NCBI RefSeq assembly: GCF_949298305.1
Contig: NZ_CASFWU010000001.1
Location: 19,215-83,214, forward strand
Length of the DNA stretch: 64,000 nucleotides
DNA from: an uncultured Bacteroides sp.
Lineage (GTDB): Bacteria; Bacteroidota; Bacteroidia; Bacteroidales; Bacteroidaceae
Direction of reading: 5' to 3'
Every line of letters starts with the position of its first letter. The stretch's first letter is position 1. The translations under genes were made by a program, and so were the position numbers. Positions 58,046 through 64,000 of this stretch are shown here, piece by piece. A model generated the notes under the pieces. It saw nothing but the letters and a program-made list of their open reading frames with translations. It had not been told where the DNA came from and made no database searches.

Positions 58046-60390
58046 AACCGCTCTCGTTCATCGTCCGTAGCTTGTCACTCGTAGCCCGTAGCTGGTCGCT
58101 CGTAGCTTGTAGCTCGTTCCTCGTAGCTTGCAGCCCGTCGCGCGTAGCTTGTGGCCCGTCGCTCGTGGCCGACATCGACACCCGTGTCGGCACCGCCGCC
58201 AGCACCACGCGCACGGCGGGCCTCTTCGGGCGCGGCTCCGAGGAGTACGGACAGACCCTGCCCGCCGTGCTCGAGCCCAACGGCATGAACTTCTGGACCC
58301 CCCAGACGCGCGACACGGAGAAGAAGTGTGTCGCCCCCTATTACTACGCCGACACGCTGCTGCAGGGCTTCCGCAACTCCCACTGGATTGTGGGCGGCTG
58401 CACGCAGGACTACGGCTCCATGACCCTCATGCCCCTCTATGGCACCCTGCGCTGCCAGCCCGAGGAGCGCGCCTCGCGCTTCTCCCATGCCGACGAGGTG
58501 GCCACGCCCGCCCGCTATGCCGTCCGCCTGCCGGACGAGGGCATCCGTGCCGAGCTGACCGGACGCTCGCGTTCGGCCCTGCTGCGCTTCACCTACGACC
58601 AGGCGGGCAAGGCCTACCTGGTGGTGAACCCCAACAGCGACGAGGGGATGGGCTTTGTGCGCATCGACACCCTGCACCGCCGCCTCTACGGCTACAACCC
58701 CGTCCACCGCATCTACCAGGGGTGGGGCGAACCGGCGGGTTTCAGCGGGCACTTCGTGGTGGAGTGGCAGAAGCCGGCGTCGGCCTTCGGCACCTTTGCG
58801 GGCAGTACGCTCACGGCAGGCTCCGTGCAGGCGGGCGGCCCGGCCGTGGGAGCCTATGTGGAGTTTGACGTCGCTGCCGGCGAGGCCCTGCTGGTCAAGG
58901 CGGCCTCCTCCTTCGTGGACGAGGCGGGCGCCCTTGCCAACCTGCGTGCCGAGATTCCTCACTGGGACTTCGACCGCACCTGCCGGGAGCTGACCGCCAT
59001 CTGGGAGCGGCGCTTCGGGCTGATAGAGGTGGAGAGCGACGACCTCGCCGCCCTGCGCCAGTTCTACGGCGCCTTCTACCGCGCCAGCTTCCTGCCCCGC
59101 ACGCTCAACGACGCCGACGGGCGCTATCCCGCCTTCGCTTCGGGCCGTCCCGTGATGCAGCTTCCCGAAGGCCGGACGTATTACGACGACTTCAGCCTGT
59201 GGGACACCTACCGGGCGCTTCACCCGCTGGTCAACCTGCTGACTCCGCGGCGCGGGGGCGAGATGATGCAGTCGCTCGTCCTGAAATACCGGCAGGGCGG
59301 CTGGATGCCCATCTTCCCCTGCTGGAACAGCTATACCTCCGCCATGATAGGCGACCACTGCGCCGCCGTCGTGGCCGATGCCTGCGTGAAGGGCGTCACC
59401 GGCTTCGACCTGGAGGCTGCCTACGAAGGCCTGCGTAAAAATGCTTTCTGCCGGCCGTCCACCCTGCAGGAGTACCGCGACGGCATGGGCCGCCGCGCGC
59501 TGGACTCTTACCTGAAGTACGGCTACATCCCGCTGGAGGACAGCGTGCCCGATGCGTTCCACACCCGCGAGCAGGTGTCGCGCACGCTGGAGTATGCCTA
59601 CGACGACTTTGCCCTCGCGCAGGTGGCCGCCGCCCTGGGCCGCACGGACGATGCAAAGGCTTTGCGCGGACGTGCCCGCAACTACCGTCACGTCATAGAC
59701 CCGCGCACGGGCTACGCCCAGGGCCGCCACGCCGACGGCACTTTCCTCAGCGAGGACAATGCCTTCCGCTTTGCCCGCTTCATCACCGAGGGAGCGCCCT
59801 GCCACTACACGTGGTACGTGCCCCACGACCCCTACGGCCTGATGGAACTGATGGGCGGGCGCGAGGCCTACGTCGCCAGGCTCGACTCCATGTTCACGCA
59901 GGGACGCTACTGGCACGGCAACGAGCCCTGCCACCAGGTGGCCTTCATGTTCAACTATGCCGGTGAGCCGTGGCGGACGCAGCGGGCCGTGCGCCACATC
60001 CTCTCCACCGAGTACCACAACACGCCCGGCGGTCTGGCGGGCAACGACGATGCGGGCCAGATGTCCGCCTGGTACCTCTTCGCCGCCCTGGGCTTCTATC
60101 CCGTCTGTCCCGGCACGCCCTATTACCTGCTGGCCAGTCCGCAGTTTCCCGTCGTCACCCTCCGTCCCGAAGGAGGTAAACCGTTTACCATCCGGGCCGT
60201 GGGCGCTTCGGCAGAGAACATCTACATCCGCCGCGCCACGCTCAACGGCCGGCCCTATACGAAGAACTACCTGGACCACGCCGACCTCGTGCGGGGCGGC
60301 ACCCTGGAGCTGGAGATGACCTCACAACCCTGCAAGGACTGGGGCAGCCGGAAGGAGGACTGCCCGCCGGAAATTAAGAATGAAGAATGA
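58042..60390 (+). CDS. GH92 alpha-mannosidase lipoprotein with repeat-derived N-terminus
   Basis: A 782-residue exo-alpha-mannosidase of family GH92, active on N-glycan mannose in known homologues. Family segments are DIDTRVGTAA, RNSHWIVGGCTQDYG, DDFSLWDTYRALHPL, GYIPLEDSVPDAFHTREQVS, HGNEPCHQVAFMFNYAG and GLAGNDDAGQMSAWYLF. The N-terminal 45 residues are five tandem 7-residue units (SLVARSW, SLVACSS, FLVACSP, SRVACGP, SLVAD) written by a 21-bp DNA repeat. Several units contain a lipobox-like LVAC; Cys30 is the best lipidation site. The last residues EIKNEE and the stop come from another phrase repeat. It is translationally coupled (ATGA) to the acyltransferase gene. Confidence 0.94.
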   Translation: MKPLSFIVRSLSLVARSWSLVACSSFLVACSPSRVACGPSLVADIDTRVGTAASTTRTAGLFGRGSEEYGQTLPAVLEPNGMNFWTPQTRDTEKKCVAPYYYADTLLQGFRNSHWIVGGCTQDYGSMTLMPLYGTLRCQPEERASRFSHADEVATPARYAVRLPDEGIRAELTGRSRSALLRFTYDQAGKAYLVVNPNSDEGMGFVRIDTLHRRLYGYNPVHRIYQGWGEPAGFSGHFVVEWQKPASAFGTFAGSTLTAGSVQAGGPAVGAYVEFDVAAGEALLVKAASSFVDEAGALANLRAEIPHWDFDRTCRELTAIWERRFGLIEVESDDLAALRQFYGAFYRASFLPRTLNDADGRYPAFASGRPVMQLPEGRTYYDDFSLWDTYRALHPLVNLLTPRRGGEMMQSLVLKYRQGGWMPIFPCWNSYTSAMIGDHCAAVVADACVKGVTGFDLEAAYEGLRKNAFCRPSTLQEYRDGMGRRALDSYLKYGYIPLEDSVPDAFHTREQVSRTLEYAYDDFALAQVAAALGRTDDAKALRGRARNYRHVIDPRTGYAQGRHADGTFLSEDNAFRFARFITEGAPCHYTWYVPHDPYGLMELMGGREAYVARLDSMFTQGRYWHGNEPCHQVAFMFNYAGEPWRTQRAVRHILSTEYHNTPGGLAGNDDAGQMSAWYLFAALGFYPVCPGTPYYLLASPQFPVVTLRPEGGKPFTIRAVGASAENIYIRRATLNGRPYTKNYLDHADLVRGGTLELEMTSQPCKDWGSRKEDCPPEIKNEE
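58069..58167 (+). repeat. 21-bp CGTAGCTTGTAGCTCGT repeat inside the GH92 coding region
   Basis: Five units of CGTAGCYTGTMGCYCGTNSCT type, 21 bases each, in frame. One unit carries CGTAGCTTGTAGCTCGT exactly as at 47112-47176 on the other strand. The array encodes residues of about 10-43. Confidence 0.92.
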
Positions 60391-60497
60391 AGAATGAAGA
60401 ATGAAGAATTAAAAATTAAAAATTAAAAATTAAAAATTAAGAATGAAGAATTAACCATTAATCATTAACCATTAATCATTAACCATTACCATTCATA
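60366..60497. repeat. GAATGAAGAATTAAAAATTAA and TTAACCATTAATCATTAACC phrase repeats
   Basis: The first phrase (60366-60450) overlaps the GH92 stop and includes four GAATGAA units and five AAAAATT units. The second (60452-60495) runs to the GH28 start. Together they make the whole spacer. Confidence 0.92.
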
Positions 60498-60499
60498 CC

Positions 60500-61903
60500 A
60501 TGCGAACCCTTCTTTTCACCTTCTGTTGCTTGCTGCTGGCCGCCTGCGGGGCGCCGAAGCAGGCAGACCGTGTGTACAACATCATGGACTATGGCGCCGT
60601 GGGCGACGGGCAGACCGACGATGCCCCCGCCGTGCAGGCGGCCATCGACGCCTGTACCCGTGCGGGCGGCGGCCGGGTGGTGGTGCCTGCGGGGCATACC
60701 TTCCTGTGCAGCCCCTTCAGGCTGGCTTCGTTTGTCGACCTCCATCTGGAGCCCAATGCCCGCCTGCTGGCCAACCCCGACGAGAAAGCCTACACCGAAA
60801 GCGCCTTCCGCGAGAACCGCGGCGAGGGCATGATGTGGATCAGCGGCAAGAACCTGAAGCAGGTGTCCATCACGGGCACGGGAACCATCGACGGCAACGG
60901 CGTGGCCTTCATGGGCCGCGAGCTGGAAGACTCCTACGAGCTGAAGCCCGTCACCGACTTTGACCCCCGTCCGCACGTGCTGACGCTGGAGGCCGTAGAC
61001 CGCCTGGTCATCCGCGACGTCACCCTCTGCAACAGCCCCTACTGGACGGTCCACCTCATCGGCTGCAAGGATGCCCTGATAGACGGCATCAGCATCCGCA
61101 ACAACCTGAAGATACGCAACGGCGACGGCATCGACGTGGACCATTCGCGCCACGTGCGCATAGCCAACTGCTACATCGAGTCGGGCGACGACTGCGTCTG
61201 CCTGAAGAACCGCCGCGAGTTCGAGGAGTACGGCTCGTGCGAGGACGTGGTGGTGACCAACTGCACCATGGTGTCCCGCTCCTGCGCCATCAAGATTGGC
61301 TCCGAGAACATGGACTCCATCAACAACGTCCTGTTCAGCAACTGCATCGTCCGCGACAGCAACCGCGGCATCGGCATCCAGAACCGCGACGAAGGCACGG
61401 TGACCAACGTGGTGTTCGACAACCTGATTGTGGACTGCCGCCTGTGGTCGGACGTGTGGTGGGGCAAGGCCGAGCCCATCTACGTCACTTCCTATCCGCG
61501 CGCCGTGGGCAACCACAAGGACGCGGGCTGGCGCTTCCCCAAGGGTGCCACCGAGGGGCGCTGCGGCGAGGTGAGCCACATCTGGTTCTCGCGCGTGAAG
61601 TGCATCAGCGAGAACGGCGTCTTTGTGGGCGGCGACGTGCCGGGTAAGGTGAACCACATCTACTTTGACGACATCGACCTCCGCCTGCTGAAGCGCACCG
61701 ACTATCCGGGCGGCGTGTACGACAAGCGTCCCTGCGTGGGCGAGGGCTTCGTCTCCGACCAGGTGTACGGCTTCTACATAGACACCGCCAGCGACGTCTT
61801 CATCAACCGTCCTCGCCTCACGTGGGGCGACGTGCCGCCTGCCGCCGCTTCGGGCCAGCTGCTGAAGCAGAAGGCTTCGACGGGCGTGGTCGTAAGCCGT
61901 TAG
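60500..61903 (+). CDS. GH28-like (polygalacturonase-fold) lipoprotein
   Basis: A 467-residue lipoprotein (lipobox LLLAAC) with the right-handed beta-helix of GH28: VYNIMDYGAVGDGQTDDAPA at the start, NGDGIDVDHS and SGDDCVCLKN with the three catalytic-type Asp residues, and IGIQNRDEG. The usual G-H-G is replaced by SRSCAIKIGSE, so the conserved His is missing. It may cleave a galacturonic- or other uronic-acid linkage, or act on a different glycan. Its place beside GH92 and GH89 is unusual for a pectinase. Confidence 0.88.
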   Translation: MRTLLFTFCCLLLAACGAPKQADRVYNIMDYGAVGDGQTDDAPAVQAAIDACTRAGGGRVVVPAGHTFLCSPFRLASFVDLHLEPNARLLANPDEKAYTESAFRENRGEGMMWISGKNLKQVSITGTGTIDGNGVAFMGRELEDSYELKPVTDFDPRPHVLTLEAVDRLVIRDVTLCNSPYWTVHLIGCKDALIDGISIRNNLKIRNGDGIDVDHSRHVRIANCYIESGDDCVCLKNRREFEEYGSCEDVVVTNCTMVSRSCAIKIGSENMDSINNVLFSNCIVRDSNRGIGIQNRDEGTVTNVVFDNLIVDCRLWSDVWWGKAEPIYVTSYPRAVGNHKDAGWRFPKGATEGRCGEVSHIWFSRVKCISENGVFVGGDVPGKVNHIYFDDIDLRLLKRTDYPGGVYDKRPCVGEGFVSDQVYGFYIDTASDVFINRPRLTWGDVPPAAASGQLLKQKASTGVVVSR

Positions 61904-61988
61904 GCGGAATAAAGCTCTTGAGAATCACGGAGATTCCTTAGGTCTCCTCTGTGTTGAAATCTGAAATCATCAATCTGAAATCTGAAAA

Positions 61989-63245
61989 ATGACCCGCATC
62001 CTTCTTCCCCTCTTTGCGTTTCTGTGCCTGGCCTTGGCGGCCGTGGCACAGCCAGTGCCCACCAACGAGCAGATGGGCGGCATCTATTATGCCTATCCCG
62101 AACCCGCAGCGCGGCTGACTCCGGCTCCGGACGGTTACGAACCTTTCTACATCAGCCATTACGGCCGTCACGGCTCGCGCTGGCGCACGGAGGACGTGCA
62201 GTATCGCTCGCTGGTCGTTACGTTTGACTCCCTCCATGCCTGCGGCGGGCTGACGGCATTGGGCGAGGACGTGCGAGGCCGCCTGCAACGCCTGTGGGAA
62301 GATGCCCGCGGACGGAGCGGAAACATCACCCCGCTGGGCGAACGCCAGCACCGGGGCATTGCCCGGCGCATGTTTGCCAACTTCCCGCAGGTGTTTGCCG
62401 ACAGTGCGGTGGTAGACGCGCGCTCGTCCACCTCGCTGCGTTGTGCCATGAGCATGAGCTACTTCACCGAGAGCCTGAAGGAGCAGAATCCCGCCTTGCG
62501 TGTCACGCGCCGTGCCTACCAGCAGTACATGGACTACATTGCCCACACTTCGCCCGAGGCCGAAGCCTTCTGCTCCGACACGGCGGCCTGGCGGAAGGAT
62601 TTCCAAGCCTTCGAGCGGAAGCACATCCGTCCGCAGCGGCTGATGCGCGCCCTTCTTACCCGTCCCGGCGAGGTACCCGGCTGGAAGGCTGTCGACCTCT
62701 TCACCAACCTCTACTGGAGCGCTGTGGTGGTGCAGAACTGTGACCACCTGGAAGGCGTCTGCTTCTTTGACCTCTTCACGCCCGAAGAGCTGAAGGGCGT
62801 CTGGCAGGTGGTCAATGCCCGCATGTACATCTGCAACGCCGCTGCCCCGCTCAACGGCGGCCTGATGCCCCGCCAGGCCATCCCTCTGTTGCGGAACATC
62901 GTGGAGAGTGCCGACCGGGCCATTGCGTCGGGACGGCCTGCGGCTGACCTGCGCTTCGGACACGATACGCACCTCATCCGCCTGCTGGCGTTGATGCAGG
63001 TGGAGGGCTGTGCTAACCGGGAGACGGACATGGAGAAGTTTGGGCAGGCGTGGCCCGACTATGCCATCTCGCCCATGGCGGCCAACCTGCAACTCGTTTT
63101 CTTCCGCAATGCGGCGGGCGATGTGCTGGTGAAGCTGCTCCTCAACGAGCGGGAAGTCGGCCTGCCCCTCCCGCCTGTTTCAGGTCCTTATTACCGCTGG
63201 ACTGCGGTGCGCGAGTATCTTGCAAAGCTGATTGGCGAGCGGTGA
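61989..63245 (+). CDS. Secreted histidine acid phosphatase (phytase/MINPP-like)
   Basis: A 418-residue exported enzyme (signal peptide LFAFLCLALAAVAQ). The branch-2 histidine phosphatase motifs are present: FYISHYGRHGSRW with the phospho-accepting His, STSLRCAMSMSYF, and FGHDTHLIRLLALM with the His-Asp pair. Homologues in gut Bacteroides include an inositol polyphosphate phosphatase. The natural substrate may be phytate or phosphorylated sugars released by the glycosidases. It ends the glycan cluster, 85 bases after GH28. Confidence 0.9.
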   Translation: MTRILLPLFAFLCLALAAVAQPVPTNEQMGGIYYAYPEPAARLTPAPDGYEPFYISHYGRHGSRWRTEDVQYRSLVVTFDSLHACGGLTALGEDVRGRLQRLWEDARGRSGNITPLGERQHRGIARRMFANFPQVFADSAVVDARSSTSLRCAMSMSYFTESLKEQNPALRVTRRAYQQYMDYIAHTSPEAEAFCSDTAAWRKDFQAFERKHIRPQRLMRALLTRPGEVPGWKAVDLFTNLYWSAVVVQNCDHLEGVCFFDLFTPEELKGVWQVVNARMYICNAAAPLNGGLMPRQAIPLLRNIVESADRAIASGRPAADLRFGHDTHLIRLLALMQVEGCANRETDMEKFGQAWPDYAISPMAANLQLVFFRNAAGDVLVKLLLNEREVGLPLPPVSGPYYRWTAVREYLAKLIGER

Positions 63246-63381
63246 ACGGGTAATTCCCCCGGCGGGGGAGTGTCAAAACGGAGTGCCACTATCTGTGTGC
63301 CCTCTTCTGTTTTGGCGCGCCCTCCTCGGTCGGCGGCGTTATTTTCTCCTCCCTCCGTTCTTTCTTTTTCATAGAATCCCT

Positions 63382-63389
63382 TATCTTTG
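63382..63389 (+). promoter_or_regulatory. -7 box TATCTTTG of the AAA-ATPase-like gene
   Basis: TATCTTTG matches TAnnTTTG, 25 bases upstream of the ATG at 63414. Confidence 0.55.
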
Positions 63390-63413
63390 CGGGAGTAGTA
63401 AAACGTTGTGCTT

Positions 63414-64000
63414 ATGAAATACCCCATTGGAATACAGAGTTTCGACCGCATCATCGATGACGGTTATGTTTATGTGGACAAGACGGACTTGCTCTATCGG
63501 CTGACCCACGAGAGCAGCATCTACTTCCTGAGCCGCCCGCGCCGCTTCGGAAAGAGCCTGCTGGTGTCCACCTTGAAGAACTACTTCGAGGGCCGCAAGG
63601 ACTTGTTCCGCGGGCTGGCCATCGAGCAGCTGGAGACGGAGTGGGCCGTGTATCCGGTGTTCCATGTGGACTTCAACAGCACCAACTATACCAATCCAGA
63701 TGAATTGGAGAAGAAAATCAACTTCCATATATCCGAGTGGGAGAAGCGGTACGGACTGCCTTGCCGCGAAAACGAGTTGGGTTACGGCGACCGCTTTGTA
63801 GAGGTGCTGCGTGCCGCCCATGAACGGACAGGCCGCCGCACCGTGGTCCTGATAGACGAGTACGACAAACCCATCCTGGACGTGCTGGATGTGGATTCCA
63901 CGCTGGAGAACCGCCACCGCAACGTGCTGAAAGCCTTCTACTCCGTCTTCAAGGCAGCCGACAGCCACTTGCAGTTCGTACTGCTGACGGGCGTGACGAA
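63414..64000 (+). CDS. AAA-ATPase-like / PD-(D/E)XK protein (3' truncated by window edge)
   Basis: The first 195 residues are visible. They show the AAA_ATPase_like pattern: PIGIQSFDRIIDDGYVYVDK, the Walker-A-like SRPRRFGKSLLVSTL, and Walker B VVLIDEYDKPILD. Such proteins carry a C-terminal PD-(D/E)XK nuclease domain (beyond the window) and occur in many copies per Bacteroides or Prevotella genome. Their role is unknown; links to mobile elements and defence are proposed. It has its own promoter box. Confidence 0.92.
   Translation, partial: MKYPIGIQSFDRIIDDGYVYVDKTDLLYRLTHESSIYFLSRPRRFGKSLLVSTLKNYFEGRKDLFRGLAIEQLETEWAVYPVFHVDFNSTNYTNPDELEKKINFHISEWEKRYGLPCRENELGYGDRFVEVLRAAHERTGRRTVVLIDEYDKPILDVLDVDSTLENRHRNVLKAFYSVFKAADSHLQFVLLTGVT

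Noticed and set aside
58042..58167. Start of the GH92 protein downstream of the 7-residue repeats
   Set aside because: The next in-frame ATG is far inside the catalytic domain, and the ATGA overlap with the upstream gene fits the chosen start. The repeats are therefore taken as translated, though a non-ATG start cannot be excluded.

Overview
The window is a 64-kb stretch of a GC-rich chromosome from a Bacteroidota gut-type organism, most likely family Bacteroidaceae. The evidence is a SusC/SusD pair, a hybrid two-component (HTCS) regulator, the long form of IspG, LrgA/LrgB, a 'smalltalk' micro-protein beside an HU-like gene, host-glycan glycosidases (GH29, GH89, GH92), and TAnnTTTG promoter boxes in place of sigma-70 type boxes. 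Species is not assigned.

Layout. 1-8.8 kb: end of an outer-membrane barrel gene, ispG, purE, gcvH, a PAP2-like phosphatase with rpoN, an Xaa-Pro aminopeptidase and a small barrel protein. 8.9-17.7 kb: a DUF418 membrane protein, a 750-base repeat-rich remnant with no gene, a CxxCxGxG secreted protein, a lipoprotein, an MFS exporter, a TPR sensor kinase without its phospho-acceptor histidine, and a uridine-kinase-like protein. 17.8-29 kb: a Na/Pi transporter overlapping a 53-residue rubredoxin gene, a prophage-like module (S24 repressor, zinc-ribbon protein, DUF4373 protein, HU-like protein, smalltalk peptide), folP-cdaA, a GNAT protein, a DUF2156 protein and lrgAB. 29-35 kb: a secreted LPP20-like / DUF4384-like / transglutaminase trio, then pta-ackA.

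35.5-44.3 kb is a SusCD locus whose accessory enzymes are all phosphoesterases (calcineurin-like, PHP, alkaline phosphatase), so its cargo is more likely a phosphorylated compound than a plain glycan. 45-47.5 kb holds lpxH, a TlpA-type thioredoxin and a SufT-like factor. 47.9-63.2 kb is a host-glycan degradation cluster: GH29, HTCS, GH89, an acyltransferase of the heparan-glucosaminide N-acetyltransferase type, GH92, GH28 and a histidine acid phosphatase. It has no SusCD pair inside the window. The last 0.6 kb is the start of an AAA-ATPase-like gene.

The most unusual feature lies in the spacers. Nearly every long spacer is built from short-phrase repeats: (i) five arrays of a 22-bp dyad unit, each upstream of a gene start; (ii) 83-85-bp CAGATT/AATCTG stem-loop elements at seven places; (iii) TTAGTGG/GGTGAG, GAATGAAGAATTAA, TTAATGG, CGTAGCTTGTAGC, ACAAGTTAACGAGGG and AACTTAAAAACTC arrays. 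Several begin exactly at a gene's stop codon. One array runs into the GH92 coding sequence, where it encodes a tandem 7-residue block with repeated LVAC lipoboxes. No tRNA, rRNA, CRISPR or intact insertion sequence was recognised.
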